Shown here: piece after piece, positions 1-9,142 of the stretch
How positions within the stretch are numbered: the first letter of the stretch is position 1
How the letters are laid out: each line of letters begins with the position of its first letter
NCBI RefSeq assembly: GCF_035989285.1
Contig: NZ_CP108513.1
Location: 4,278,001-4,342,000, forward strand
Direction of reading: 5' to 3'
Origin: Streptomyces sp. NBC_01235
GTDB taxonomy: Bacteria > Actinomycetota > Actinomycetes > Streptomycetales > Streptomycetaceae
DNA: 64,000 bases
Notes under the pieces: model-generated
The model's input: only the letters and a program-made list of their open reading frames with translations
What the model was told of the DNA's origin: nothing
Databases searched by the model: none
Program-made: the position numbers and the translations under genes

Positions 1-669
1 GTCGTGCGGGATGCCGACGGACTGGGCGATCTTGTCGGCGGTGAGGAAGCCGATGCCCCAGACGTCGGCCGCCAGCCGGTAGGGCTGGTTCTTCACGACG
101 GAGATCGAGGCGTCCCCGTACTTCTTGTAGATGCGCACGGCGATGGAGGTGGACACCTCGACGGTCTGGAGGAAGAGCATGACCTCCTTGATCGCCTTCT
201 GCTCCTCCCAGGCGTCGGCGATCTTCTTGGTGCGCTTGGGGCCGAGGCCGGGGACCTCGACGAGGCGCTTCGGCTCCTCCTCGATGATCTTCAGGGTGTC
301 CATGCCGAAGTGCTGTGTGATGCGGTCGGCGAAGATCGGACCGATGCCCTTGACCAGGCCGGATCCCAGGTAGCGGCGGATGCCCTGGACCGTGGCGGGC
401 AGCACGGTCGTGTAGTTCTCGACGGTGAACTGCTTGCCGTACTGGGGATGGGAGCCCCAGCGGCCCTCCATGCGCAGGGACTCCCCCACCTGCGCGCCGA
501 GCAGCGCGCCGACGACCGTGAGCAGGTCGCCGGCGCCTCTGCCGGTGTCCACCCGGGCGACCGTGTAGCCGTTCTCCTCGTTCGCGTACGTGATGCGTTC
601 GAGCACGCCTTCGAGCGTCGCGAGCCGCCGCTCCTCCGCCCCCTGGGCGGCCCCCGTCTGCTGGGACAT
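1..669 (-). CDS. RecD2-like ATP-dependent DNA helicase, N-terminal part (runs off the window)
   Basis: The minus strand is open without a stop from an ATG at 669 to base 1, giving 223 residues of the N-terminus. The start MSQQTGAAQGAEERR is followed by an OB-like segment (ITYANEENGYTVARV) and then helix-hairpin-helix segments (GLVKGIGPIFADRI near residue 102, VPGLGPKRTKKIA near 143, WGIGFLTADKIA near 206). This order is characteristic of RecD2/RecD-like superfamily 1B helicases. The helicase motor with its Walker motifs lies outside the window. Such proteins are 5'-3' helicases acting in DNA repair without RecBC. The family call is firm; the role in this strain is inferred. Confidence 0.85.
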   Translation of the reverse strand, partial: MSQQTGAAQGAEERRLATLEGVLERITYANEENGYTVARVDTGRGAGDLLTVVGALLGAQVGESLRMEGRWGSHPQYGKQFTVENYTTVLPATVQGIRRYLGSGLVKGIGPIFADRITQHFGMDTLKIIEEEPKRLVEVPGLGPKRTKKIADAWEEQKAIKEVMLFLQTVEVSTSIAVRIYKKYGDASISVVKNQPYRLAADVWGIGFLTADKIAQSVGIPHD

Positions 670-702
670 GATCCGACGGTACCGCCCGGCACTGACAGGC
701 CC

Positions 703-745
703 GGTCGGATCTGTCGGTCCGGTCGGTCCGGTCGGATCTGTCGGT
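703..745. repeat. Short direct repeat upstream of the helicase gene
   Basis: The 16-mer GGTCGGATCTGTCGGT occurs at 703-718 and again at 730-745, separated by a run of GGTCC units. It lies between the helicase start and the 3' end of the next gene. No function is evident. Confidence 0.6.
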
Positions 746-774
746 GCCGCGCGGCTCGGCGCCGGGAGCCCGGG

Positions 775-1098
775 TCAGACCTGGTCGACCGTCACGCAGG
801 TGCCGACCACATAGCCGGTGACGCCGCTCCTCGTGACCTTCACCCAGCGCTTGCTGATGATGCCGCACTTCTCGTAAGAGGAGGTGGCGTAGTGCATCGT
901 GCAGTCCGCCGACGCGCTCGAACCCTTGTTGATCTGGGCGAGGGCCGTGCCGCTGGTGCTCGTCGTGGACCGAATGATCACGGTCTCGAGGGCCTTGGCC
1001 GTGCAGCTCGCCGCGGCTGCGGGGGTGGCGACGACGAACGAGGTACCGACCAGGGCGGCCGCCCCCATGGACGCACCGAGTATCCGGCCTGCGCGCAT
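775..1098 (-). CDS. Small exported protein, SH3-like
   Basis: A 107-residue protein. The chosen ATG at 1098 has GGGGAG eight bases upstream; an in-frame ATG at 1131 has no such site. Residues 1 to about 29 form a Sec signal peptide (MRAGRILGASMGAAALVG, ending in TPAAAA). The mature part has four cysteines and a strand-rich segment (SKRWVKVTRSGVTGYVVGTCV) resembling bacterial SH3 modules, often found in actinobacterial exported proteins. It is probably secreted or wall associated; the ligand is unknown. It is transcribed toward the helicase gene on the same strand, but a 105-base gap argues against tight coupling. Confidence 0.7.
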   Translation of the reverse strand: MRAGRILGASMGAAALVGTSFVVATPAAAASCTAKALETVIIRSTTSTSGTALAQINKGSSASADCTMHYATSSYEKCGIISKRWVKVTRSGVTGYVVGTCVTVDQV

Positions 1099-1442
1099 AT
1101 CTGATTCTCCCCTGTTGATTGGCACGGGCATGCCACCCGTGACGGACAGAGGCAGCCTAGGGCCTGCCGGCGGATCAGGCCGCAGGAAAAGCGCGGTGCC
1201 CGATCAGTGCGGGTGAGCGGGGGATGGGAGTCCCCCGCTGGTGCGTGCCGCGCCCCGCGTCTGCGGTGCGATCCGCCGGACAGGCCCCTTGATCGCTTCG
1301 CGCCACCGTTCATCACGATCCGGTTTCAGCCACGCCGGAGGCTTGATTAACCCCCGTGTAATCGATTCCAATCCTCCATACACGTCGATGTAATCGATTC
1401 CACGACGTTCATGAACCGAGTCCACGAGGAGGTGGAGCGGCG
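1099..1442. promoter_or_regulatory. Divergent intergenic region holding two LacI-type operators for the ribose regulon
   Basis: This 344-base gap separates the minus-strand exported protein from rbsR. TGTAATCGATTCCA occurs identically at 1357-1370 and 1389-1402, 32 bases (about three helical turns) apart. Each copy is nearly its own reverse complement around the central CG of AATCGATT, which is the usual shape of a LacI-family operator. The placement just upstream of rbsR implies autoregulation and ribose-responsive control of the operon. The rest of the gap shows no recognisable gene. Confidence 0.7.
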
Positions 1443-2468
1443 ATGGCGAGCATCAAGGACGTCGCTGCCGAGGCGGGGGTCTCCGTCGCCACGGTGTCGC
1501 GCGTCCTGAACGACCATCCGTCGGTCAGCGACGACGCACGCACGCGCGTGCTGGCCGCCGTCGAGGCGCTGGGCTACCGCCCGAACGCCGTCGCCCGGTC
1601 GCTGCGCACCGACCAGACCCGCACTCTCGGCCTGGTCATCAGCGACGTGATGAACCCTTACTTCACCGAGCTGGCCCGCTCCGTCGAGGAGGAGGCCCGC
1701 GCGCTCGGGTACAGCGTCATCATCGGCAACGCCGACGAACGGCCCGACCTTCAGGACCACCACGTGCGGACCCTGCTGGACCGCCGGATCGACGGTCTGC
1801 TGGTCTCCCCCACCGAGGGGGCCTCGCCGCTGATGCTGGACGCCGCGCGCGGCCGGACCCCGATGGTCTTCGTGGACCGGTGGATCCCCGGCGTGGACGT
1901 GCCCGTCGTCCGGGCGGACGGGCGGGAGGCCGTACGCGACCTCGTGGCCCACCTGCACGGGCTCGGGCACCGGCGGCTCGCGATCATCGCGGGCCCCGCC
2001 GCCACCACCACCGGAAGCGAGCGCGTCGAGGCCTTCAGGGAGGCCCTGGCGGAGTACGGGATCCCCCTCCCGGACGCCTACATAGGCCAGGGCGACTTCC
2101 AGGCCGAGAGCGGACGGCGGGTCACCGAGGGCTTCCTCGACCTGCCCGAGCCGCCCGAGGTCGTGTTCGCCATGGACAACCTGATGGCCCTGGGCGCGCT
2201 CGACGCCATCCGCGCGCGCGGGCTGCGGGTGCCAGAGGACATCGCGCTGGCCGCGTTCGACGACATCCGCTGGTTCGTGCACACCGATCCGCCGATCACC
2301 GCGATCGCCCAGCCCACGGGCGAGCTGGGGCGCGCCGCCGTACGCGCCCTGGTCGACCTCATCGAGGGACGGCCCCCCGAGTCCGTCACCCTCCCCGCCC
2401 GTCTCGTCGTACGCCGCTCGTGCGGCGAGGCCGCTTCTTCGCCGAAGGACCTGAGGAGCACCACGTGA
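1443..2468 (+). CDS. rbsR: LacI-family transcriptional repressor of the ribose operon
   Basis: A 341-residue protein of standard LacI length. The N-terminus (IKDVAAEAGVSVATVSRVL) is the classical helix-turn-helix and hinge region. The remainder is a periplasmic-binding-protein-like effector domain. GAGGTGGAG lies about seven bases before the ATG. It is first in a run with rbsA, rbsC, rbsB, rbsK and rbsD, and its TGA overlaps the rbsA GTG by four bases. That context makes ribose or a phosphorylated derivative the likely effector. It probably binds the twin palindromes at 1357-1402. Confidence 0.88.
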   Translation: MASIKDVAAEAGVSVATVSRVLNDHPSVSDDARTRVLAAVEALGYRPNAVARSLRTDQTRTLGLVISDVMNPYFTELARSVEEEARALGYSVIIGNADERPDLQDHHVRTLLDRRIDGLLVSPTEGASPLMLDAARGRTPMVFVDRWIPGVDVPVVRADGREAVRDLVAHLHGLGHRRLAIIAGPAATTTGSERVEAFREALAEYGIPLPDAYIGQGDFQAESGRRVTEGFLDLPEPPEVVFAMDNLMALGALDAIRARGLRVPEDIALAAFDDIRWFVHTDPPITAIAQPTGELGRAAVRALVDLIEGRPPESVTLPARLVVRRSCGEAASSPKDLRSTT

Positions 2469-4003
2469 GCCATCCAGACGAGTTGCTGCGTATCGAAGGG
2501 ATACGCAAGACCTTTCCCGGCGTCGTCGCACTCGACAGCGTGGACTTCGATCTGCGCCGCGGCGAGGTGCATGTGCTGCTCGGCGAGAACGGAGCGGGCA
2601 AGAGCACCCTCATCAAGATGCTCTCCGGCGCCTACCGCCCCGACAAGGGCCGCGTTCTGGTCGACGGCACCGAGACCCGCATCCACGGCGCGCAGGACGC
2701 CGAGCGGCTCGGCATCGCCACCATCTACCAGGAGTTCAACCTCGTCCCCGACCTCAGCGTCGCCGAGAACATCTTCCTGGGCCGCCAGCCGCGCCGCTTC
2801 GGCCTCATCGACCGCAAGCGGATGAACGCCGAAGCGGCCCGGCTCCTCGCCCGCGTCGGTGTCGATGTCGACCCGCGCGTCCAGGTGCGCGAACTGGGCA
2901 TCGCCCGGCTCCAGATGGTCGAGATCGCCAAGGCGCTGAGCCTCGACGCCCGCGTCCTGATCATGGACGAGCCCACCGCCGTCCTGACCACCGAAGAGGT
3001 CGACAAGCTGTTCCGCATCGTGCGCAAGCTGCGGGACGACGGCGTCGGCATCGTCTTCATCACCCACCACCTGGAGGAGATCGCCGCCCTCGGCGACCGC
3101 GTCACCGTCCTGCGCGACGGCCGCAGCGTCGACCAGGTCCCGGCGAGCACCCCCGAGGACGAGCTCGTACGGCTCATGGTCGGGCGGAGCATCGAGCAGC
3201 AGTACCCGCGTGAACGCGCCGACGCCGGGGCGCCGCTGCTCAAGGTCCGCGGCCTCACCCGGGCCGGCACCTTCCACGACATCGACTTCGAGGTCAGGGC
3301 CGGTGAGGTCGTGGGCCTCGCGGGCCTGGTCGGTGCCGGCCGTACCGAGGTCGTACGCGCCGTCTTCGGCGCCGACCGGTACGACTCCGGCACCGTCGAG
3401 GTGCAGGGCAGCCCGCTTCGCCCGTATGACGTCAACGCCGCCATGGACGCCGGGATCGGCCTCGTCCCCGAGGACCGCAAGGGTCAGGGCCTGGTCCTTG
3501 ACGCCACCGTGCAGGAGAACCTCGGCCTGGTCACGCTGGGCCGCTCCACCCGCGCGGGTTTCGTCGACCGGGCCGGGCAGCGGCGGGCCGCCGACCGGAT
3601 CTCCGGGCAGCTCAAGGTCCGTATGGCCGGACTGCACCAGCACGTACGGACACTGTCCGGCGGCAACCAGCAGAAGGTCGTCATCGGCAAATGGCTGCTG
3701 GCCGACACCAAGGTGCTGATCCTCGACGAGCCGACCCGCGGCATCGATGTGGGCGCCAAGGTCGAGATCTACCAGCTGATCAACGAACTGACCGCCTCCG
3801 GGCACGCCGTTCTGATGATCTCCAGCGACCTCCCCGAGGTGCTGGGCATGAGCGACCGCGTCCTGGTCATGTCCCAGGGCCGGATCGCGGGCGAACTCCT
3901 CGCCCAGGAAGCAACACAGGACGCCGTCATGGCGCTGGCCGTCAGCGCGAGTGCGGCAACGAACACAGCAGCAAAGGATGTGGAGGTCTCCCGTGGCCAC
4001 TGA
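2465..4003 (+). CDS. rbsA: Ribose ABC importer, ATP-binding protein RbsA
   Basis: A 512-residue cytoplasmic ATPase with two tandem ABC domains, as expected for the RbsA/MglA carbohydrate class (CUT2). The first has Walker A GENGAGKST near residue 40 and Walker B VLIMDEPTAVL near 165. The second has a degenerate P-loop (GLVGAGRTE), signature LSGGNQQKV and Walker B VLILDEPTRGID. The GTG start is chosen because it overlaps the rbsR stop in GTGA and is followed by the expected LRIEGIRKTFPGV. It energises ribose uptake with RbsC and RbsB. Translational coupling to rbsR and rbsC is likely. Confidence 0.93.
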   Translation: MSHPDELLRIEGIRKTFPGVVALDSVDFDLRRGEVHVLLGENGAGKSTLIKMLSGAYRPDKGRVLVDGTETRIHGAQDAERLGIATIYQEFNLVPDLSVAENIFLGRQPRRFGLIDRKRMNAEAARLLARVGVDVDPRVQVRELGIARLQMVEIAKALSLDARVLIMDEPTAVLTTEEVDKLFRIVRKLRDDGVGIVFITHHLEEIAALGDRVTVLRDGRSVDQVPASTPEDELVRLMVGRSIEQQYPRERADAGAPLLKVRGLTRAGTFHDIDFEVRAGEVVGLAGLVGAGRTEVVRAVFGADRYDSGTVEVQGSPLRPYDVNAAMDAGIGLVPEDRKGQGLVLDATVQENLGLVTLGRSTRAGFVDRAGQRRAADRISGQLKVRMAGLHQHVRTLSGGNQQKVVIGKWLLADTKVLILDEPTRGIDVGAKVEIYQLINELTASGHAVLMISSDLPEVLGMSDRVLVMSQGRIAGELLAQEATQDAVMALAVSASAATNTAAKDVEVSRGH

Positions 4004-4967
4004 CACGCTCAAGAGCAGTACGACCACGGGCAGTGCCCCCGCACTGCGCCGCATGCTCCTCAACAACGGTGCTCTCAGCGCCCTGGTCGTCCTGGCCGTG
4101 GCGATGTCGTTCCTGTCCGGCGACTTCCTGGCCACCCAGAACCTCCTCAACGTCGGCGTCCAGGCGGCCGTCACCGCGATCCTGGCCTTCGGTGTCACCT
4201 TCGTGATCGTCTCGGCCGGCATCGACCTGTCGGTCGGCTCGGTCGCCGCGCTCTCCGCCACCGTCCTGGCCTGGACCGCCACCGACCAGGGCCTCCCGGT
4301 CTGGATCGCGGTCCTGCTCGCCATCGGCACCGGCGTCGTCTGCGGCCTGGTCAGCGGCGCGCTCATCTCCTTCGGCAAGCTGCCGCCCTTCATCGCGACC
4401 CTCGCCATGCTGTCGGTGGGCCGCGGTCTTGCCCTGGTCATCTCGCAGGGCAGCCCGATCGCCTTCCCCGACTCGGTGTCCAACCTGGGCACCACCATCG
4501 GCGGCTGGCTGCCGGTGCCGGTCCTGGTGATGATCGTGACGGGCCTGATCACCGCCGTGATCCTGAACCGCACGTACATCGGCCGCACCATGTACGCCAT
4601 CGGCGGCAACGAGGAAGCCGCCCGGCTCTCCGGCATCCGCGTCAAGCGCCAGAAGCTGGTCATCTACGCCCTGGCCGGCGGCTTCGCGGCCGTGGCGGGA
4701 ATCGTCCTCGCCTCCCGGCTGGCCTCGGCGCAGCCGCAGGCGGCGTACGGATACGAACTCGACGCCATCGCCGCGGTGGTGATCGGCGGCGCCAGCCTCT
4801 CCGGTGGCGTCGGCAAGGCATCAGGCACGCTCATCGGCGCGCTGATCCTCGCGGTGCTCCGCAACGGCCTCAACCTGCTGTCGGTCTCCGCTTTCTGGCA
4901 GCAGGTGGTCATCGGCGTCGTCATCGCGCTCGCCGTCCTCCTGGACACGCTTCGCCGGCGCGCCTAG
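3993..4967 (+). CDS. rbsC: Ribose ABC importer, permease RbsC
   Basis: A 324-residue integral membrane protein with eight to ten hydrophobic segments. It carries the CUT2 permease signature region (FGVTFVIVSAGIDLSVGSV) and a C-terminal run (AAVVIGGASLSGGVGKASG). The GTG at 3993 is preferred: GGAGG lies at 3982-3986, and it overlaps the end of rbsA by 11 bases. It forms the membrane channel of the RbsABC importer. Confidence 0.92.
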   Translation: MATDTLKSSTTTGSAPALRRMLLNNGALSALVVLAVAMSFLSGDFLATQNLLNVGVQAAVTAILAFGVTFVIVSAGIDLSVGSVAALSATVLAWTATDQGLPVWIAVLLAIGTGVVCGLVSGALISFGKLPPFIATLAMLSVGRGLALVISQGSPIAFPDSVSNLGTTIGGWLPVPVLVMIVTGLITAVILNRTYIGRTMYAIGGNEEAARLSGIRVKRQKLVIYALAGGFAAVAGIVLASRLASAQPQAAYGYELDAIAAVVIGGASLSGGVGKASGTLIGALILAVLRNGLNLLSVSAFWQQVVIGVVIALAVLLDTLRRRA

Positions 4968-5017
4968 CCGACCTCGTGTCTCCGCTCTCCCCTCCCCCGG
5001 GTCTCCACCCGAAGCCG

Positions 5018-5063
<46 letters not shown>

Positions 5064-5077
5064 CGCAAGGAACAGCC

Positions 5078-6010
5078 ATGCGTACGAAGCAGATCTCGGT
5101 CACCGCAGCCGCCGTCGCCGCGCTCGCCCTCACCGCCACCGCCTGCAACTCCGGGTCGTCGAGCTCCTCCGACCTGAAGGTGGGCCTGTCGGTCTCCACC
5201 CTCAACAACCCCTTCTTCGTGCAGCTGAAGGAGGGCGCCCAGGCCGAGGCGAAGAAGGAGGGCGTCTCCCTCACCGTCACCGACGCCCAGAACGACGCCT
5301 CTCAGCAGGCCAACCAGATCGAGAACTTCACCAGCCAGAACGTGAAGTCGATCATCATCAACCCGGTGGACTCCGATGCCGCGGGCCCGTCCGTCAAGGC
5401 CGCCAACAACGCGAACATCCCGGTCGTCGCCGCCGACCGCACCGTCAACGACGCCTCGGTCGCCACCACCGTCGCCTCGGACAACGTCGCGGGCGGCAAG
5501 CTCGCCGCCAAGGCGATCGCCGACCAGCTCGGCGGCAAGGGCACCATCCTGGTCCTGCAGGGCACCTCCGGCACCTCGGCCGCCAACGAGCGCGGCAAGG
5601 GCTTCACCGAGGGTCTGAAGGCCTACCCGGGCATAAAGATCGTCGCCTCGCAGCCGGCCGACTTCGACCGCACCAAGGGCCTGGACGTCACCACCAACCT
5701 GCTGCAGGCCCACCCGGACGTGAACGGCATCTTCGCGCAGAACGACGAGATGGCGCTCGGCGCGATCAAGGCCCTGGGCAGCAAGGCCGGCAAGTCGGTC
5801 AAGGTCGTCGGCTTCGACGGCACGCCGGACGGCCTGACGGCGGTCAAGGCGGGCACGCTGTTCGCCTCGGTGGCGCAGCAGCCCAAGCTGCTGGGCGAGT
5901 TGGCCGTGCAGAACGCCGTGAAGGCCGCCGAGGGCAAGAAGGTCGACGCCACGATCAAGGTCCCGGTCAAGGTCGTCACCAAGGAGAACGTCGCCGAGTT
6001 CTCCTCCTGA
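5078..6010 (+). CDS. rbsB: Ribose ABC importer, substrate-binding lipoprotein RbsB
   Basis: A 310-residue type I periplasmic-binding protein. The N-terminus is a lipoprotein signal with the lipobox cysteine at residue 23 (LALTATAC), followed by a Ser-rich tether (NSGSSSSSD). The mature part has the sugar-binder pattern VGLSVSTLNNPFF, INPVDSDA, NGIFAQNDEMALGA and VVGFDGTPDG. AAGGAA precedes the ATG at 5078. It captures ribose or a related pentose outside the membrane and passes it to RbsC. Confidence 0.92.
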   Translation: MRTKQISVTAAAVAALALTATACNSGSSSSSDLKVGLSVSTLNNPFFVQLKEGAQAEAKKEGVSLTVTDAQNDASQQANQIENFTSQNVKSIIINPVDSDAAGPSVKAANNANIPVVAADRTVNDASVATTVASDNVAGGKLAAKAIADQLGGKGTILVLQGTSGTSAANERGKGFTEGLKAYPGIKIVASQPADFDRTKGLDVTTNLLQAHPDVNGIFAQNDEMALGAIKALGSKAGKSVKVVGFDGTPDGLTAVKAGTLFASVAQQPKLLGELAVQNAVKAAEGKKVDATIKVPVKVVTKENVAEFSS

Positions 6011-6077
6011 CGTCCTCCTCGAACAGCCTGACGGCGTCCTCGAACGGGACGACGAACCGACGTAAGGAAACACAACG

Positions 6078-7058
6078 ATGCACGGCTACGACCTGCTGGT
6101 CGTAGGGTCGGCCAACGCCGACCTGGTGATCGGAGTCGAGCGGCGGCCGGGGGCCGGGGAGACCGTCCTCGGCTCCGACCTGGCCGTCCACCCGGGCGGC
6201 AAGGGCGCGAACCAGGCCGTCGCGGCGGCCCGTCTGGGTGCCCGTACGGCCCTGCTGGCCCGGGTCGGCGACGACGCGTACGGCCGGCTGCTGCTCGACT
6301 CGCAGCGGGCGGCCGGGGTCGACACGGTGGGCGTGCTGGTGGGCGGGGCGCCGACCGGGGTCGCGCTGATCACCGTGGACCCGTCGGGCGACAACAGCAT
6401 CGTGGTGTCGCCGGGCGCGAACGGCCGGCTGACGCCGCAGGACGTACGGGCGGCAGCCCGCCTGTTCCACACCTCCCGCGTGGTGTCGGCCCAGCTGGAG
6501 ATCCCCCTGGAGACGGTGGTCGAGGTCGTACGAAGCCTGGCGCCGGACAGCCGCTTCGTGCTGAACCCCTCCCCGCCGCGCCCCTTGCCGGCCGAGGTGC
6601 TGGCGGCCTGCGACCCGCTGATCGTCAACGAGCACGAGGCGAAGGTGATCCTCGGAGAGGCCGGGGCAGACGCAGGGGCCGGTGACCGACCCGAGGACTG
6701 GGCGCGGGCCCTGCTCGCGAAGGGTCCGAAGTCGGTCGTCGTGACGCTGGGTTCGCAGGGCGCGCTGGTGGCCTCGGCGGAGAGTGTGGTGCTGGTGCCG
6801 TCCGTGGAGGTGGCGGCCGTGGACACCACCGGTGCGGGCGACTCCTTCACGGCGGCGCTGGCGTGGAAGCTGGGCACGGGTTCGTCCCTGGCCGAGGCGG
6901 CGGCGTTCGCGGCGCGGGTCGGGGCGGCGGCGGTGACCCGGCGTGGCGCGCAGGACTCCTTCCCCACGGCGGAGGAGGTGGCCTCGCTGGGCCATCAGCG
7001 GGAGCCGGACAGCGCGCCCGGGGCTGTCGCCGCTGCTCGGCGAGGTGAGTCCCTGTGA
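6078..7058 (+). CDS. rbsK: Ribokinase
   Basis: A 326-residue PfkB-family sugar kinase. It shows the N-terminal substrate-binding signature (GGKGANQAVAAARLGA) and the C-terminal anion-hole and base motif DTTGAGDSF, with the catalytic aspartate at about residue 255. A TAAGGAA site lies just upstream of the ATG. It phosphorylates ribose to ribose 5-phosphate after import. Its stop overlaps the rbsD start by four bases. Confidence 0.93.
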   Translation: MHGYDLLVVGSANADLVIGVERRPGAGETVLGSDLAVHPGGKGANQAVAAARLGARTALLARVGDDAYGRLLLDSQRAAGVDTVGVLVGGAPTGVALITVDPSGDNSIVVSPGANGRLTPQDVRAAARLFHTSRVVSAQLEIPLETVVEVVRSLAPDSRFVLNPSPPRPLPAEVLAACDPLIVNEHEAKVILGEAGADAGAGDRPEDWARALLAKGPKSVVVTLGSQGALVASAESVVLVPSVEVAAVDTTGAGDSFTAALAWKLGTGSSLAEAAAFAARVGAAAVTRRGAQDSFPTAEEVASLGHQREPDSAPGAVAAARRGESL

Positions 7059-7444
7059 AGAAGGCCGGGATCCTCAACCGTCATCTCTCCGGAGCGATCG
7101 CCGAGTTGGGGCACGGGGACGGGGTGCTGGTGTGCGACGCCGGCATGCCGATACCGGACGGTCCCCGGGTCGTGGACCTCGCCTTCCGTGCGGGGGTGCC
7201 GTCGTTCGCGGAGGTGGTCGAGGGGCTGCTCGCCGAGCTGGCCGTGGAGGGCGCCACGGCGGCGACAGAGGTCCGGGAGGCGAATCCGGCGGCGGCCGCT
7301 CTGCTGGACGGGCACTTTCCCGCACTGGCCCTGGTCCCGCACGAGGAGCTGAAGAGGCTGTCGGCGGGGGCGCGGCTCGTGGTGCGCACGGGCGAGGCGC
7401 GACCGTACGCGAACGTGCTGTTGCGGTGCGGGGTGTTCTTCTGA
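7055..7444 (+). CDS. rbsD: D-ribose pyranase
   Basis: A 129-residue protein close to the usual RbsD length. The GTG start at 7055 overlaps the end of rbsK. The N-terminus shows the family pattern GILNRHLSGAIAELGHGD, with the likely catalytic His20 and Asp28 (VCDAGMPIP). The C-terminus (RTGEARPYANVLLRCGVFF) carries the conserved Tyr-Ala-Asn segment. It interconverts beta-pyranose and beta-furanose ribose, supplying the form used by ribokinase. It is the last gene of the operon; a hairpin terminator follows at 7520. Confidence 0.93.
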   Translation: MKKAGILNRHLSGAIAELGHGDGVLVCDAGMPIPDGPRVVDLAFRAGVPSFAEVVEGLLAELAVEGATAATEVREANPAAAALLDGHFPALALVPHEELKRLSAGARLVVRTGEARPYANVLLRCGVFF

Positions 7445-7519
7445 GGCCTGCGCGAGCGACGTTCGCCTGAGGCCTGCGCGACCTTCGGGTCCCCGCACGC
7501 CTCGGGTCTGCGAAAGCCT

Positions 7520-7560
7520 CGAGGGGGTCCGGTCCGTCGACCGGGCCCCCTCGGCTTTTC
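7520..7560 (+). terminator. Rho-independent terminator of the rbs operon
   Basis: CGAGGGGGTCCGGT at 7520-7533 pairs with ACCGGGCCCCCTCG at 7540-7553 (14 bp with one G-U) and is followed by GCTTTTC. Confidence 0.8.
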
Positions 7561-7868
7561 CCCTCCGTACCAGAACCCCCGTGATCCCCCCCGGATCCCC
7601 CTCCAGAAGCCCTGATGCCATGTACGACACGCATGGGGCGGTAAGGGTTGCACGGTCTTCGGGGAATCTTTCGCAGTGAATTCGGCATGCATTCGGTGCG
7701 GAACAGGTGAGCGAAGAGAACAAGCCAACGGGATATACCGGATGTATCAAACAATCCCGTGCATATTCCATCATTTACGGTGAACCCCCCAGGTCAGGTG
7801 GGCGATATGCCGGAATTTTCCCGCATGATGACCTTGTCTCCCCCGCCTCTCCCACCAGGAGTACGACC
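7561..7868 (+). promoter_or_regulatory. AT-richer leader region upstream of the hydrolase gene
   Basis: This 308-base stretch between the rbs terminator and the next ATG is clearly richer in A and T than its surroundings (about 7655-7800). That fits promoter DNA for the downstream gene. No convincing operator or small gene was found. A CAGGAG ribosome-binding site occurs just before 7869. Confidence 0.4.
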
Positions 7869-9077
7869 ATGTCCGAAACGACCGAGCCCAACGCCGGTAC
7901 GTTCACCCTCGGCGATCCGCTGACCACCGAACCCTCCACCCCGGTCGAGGTGCCGGAGCACGACGAATGGACGCTGCCGAACGGCTTCGCCTGGATCTTC
8001 CCCGGCGAGGGCAACGACACCGGTGGTCTCGTCCGGCCCGTGCTCATGGCCGACGGCTTCAATCTCGGCCGGAGCGAGCTCGACAAGCTCTACCAGGGCC
8101 TGGAGGGCGGCTACCCGTTCGTCAGCGAGCTGCGCCGGCGCGGCAGGGACGTGATCCTGCTCGGCTACGAGGAGCGCAGCGCGTCCATCCTGGACAACGC
8201 GCAGGCGGCCGAGGCCGCCATCATGCAGGCCATCGCCGAGCGGCACGGCAACGCCCCACTGGTCGTCGGCGGCTTCAGCATGGGCGGCATCGTCACCCGC
8301 TACGCGCTGGCCAAGCTGGAGACGCAGAGGATGGACCACCAGACCGCGCTGTACTTCTCGTACGACAGCCCGCACCGCGGCGCCTCCATCCCCGTCGGCG
8401 TGCAGGCGTTCTCGTACTTCATCCCCTTCCCGAACGACTTCGCCAAGCAGATGGACAGTCCGGCCGCGCGCCAGATGCTGTGGCGGCACTACGACAGGGA
8501 CACCGGCAAGATCGGGGTCGCCCCGGAGCGCACGGAGTTCCTGACCGCGCTGGAGCGGTTCGGCGGCTGGCCGATGATCCCGAGCAAGATCGCCGTCGCC
8601 AACGGCCGCGCCGACGGGGTCGGCCTGCCCGACGTACCGCCCGGCGACGTCGCGCTGCGGATCGACCGGATCTACCCCGGCACCACCTTCTACACCCAGG
8701 CCCAGGGCGACGACGTGACGGTGGCCTACCTGAACCGGAGGTTCCCCTCGGCCGAGAAGACCATCACGACCAGCGGCTTCCCGGAGCTGGACGGCTCACC
8801 GGGCGGCACGCTGCACACGTACAAGATCCTCGCCGACACGATGGTGAAGCTCGGCGGCACGGTGGACCTGCGGCACGAGGAGGTGTGCTTCGTCCCGTCG
8901 GTGAGCGCGGTCGCCATCCGTGACGTCGAGCGGCAAGAGGACCTGTACACGAAGATCAACGAACTCCCCTCGCACGAGAGCGAGTTGGACGAGTTCCTCT
9001 GCTCGTCCACGACCACCGAGCACACGGCCATCACCGAGGAACTCTGCAACTGGCTGCTGGCCCGCCTCCCTGACTGA
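7869..9077 (+). CDS. Alpha/beta hydrolase, lipase/acylhydrolase-like
   Basis: A 402-residue protein. The nucleophile elbow GGFSMGG places Ser137 at the expected position after a strand and helix. A candidate acid residue lies in FSYDSPHRGA, and a C-terminal histidine in GGTLHTYKI could complete the triad. No signal peptide is visible, so it is probably cytoplasmic. The ATG at 7869 is chosen for its GGAG site; the longer in-frame extension from 7707 covers AT-rich leader DNA. The substrate cannot be read from the sequence. It appears monocistronic. Confidence 0.8.
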   Translation: MSETTEPNAGTFTLGDPLTTEPSTPVEVPEHDEWTLPNGFAWIFPGEGNDTGGLVRPVLMADGFNLGRSELDKLYQGLEGGYPFVSELRRRGRDVILLGYEERSASILDNAQAAEAAIMQAIAERHGNAPLVVGGFSMGGIVTRYALAKLETQRMDHQTALYFSYDSPHRGASIPVGVQAFSYFIPFPNDFAKQMDSPAARQMLWRHYDRDTGKIGVAPERTEFLTALERFGGWPMIPSKIAVANGRADGVGLPDVPPGDVALRIDRIYPGTTFYTQAQGDDVTVAYLNRRFPSAEKTITTSGFPELDGSPGGTLHTYKILADTMVKLGGTVDLRHEEVCFVPSVSAVAIRDVERQEDLYTKINELPSHESELDEFLCSSTTTEHTAITEELCNWLLARLPD

Positions 9078-9101
9078 CCGATCCCCGCGCCTTGCACCAC
9101 C

Positions 9102-9142
9102 GGGGCCGCCCCGTCCGCTCACACCCGGCGGAGGGCGGCCCC
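9102..9142. terminator. Possible bidirectional terminator between convergent genes
   Basis: GGGGCCGCCC at 9102-9111 pairs perfectly with GGGCGGCCCC at 9133-9142, with a 21-base loop. It sits between the hydrolase stop and the convergent gene ending at 9119, and overlaps the last codons of the latter. There is no T run, which is common in Streptomyces. Confidence 0.45.

Noticed and set aside
2078..4663. Long minus-strand open frame across rbsR, rbsA and rbsC
   Set aside because: It is antisense to three well-recognised ribose genes and has no family-like sequence.
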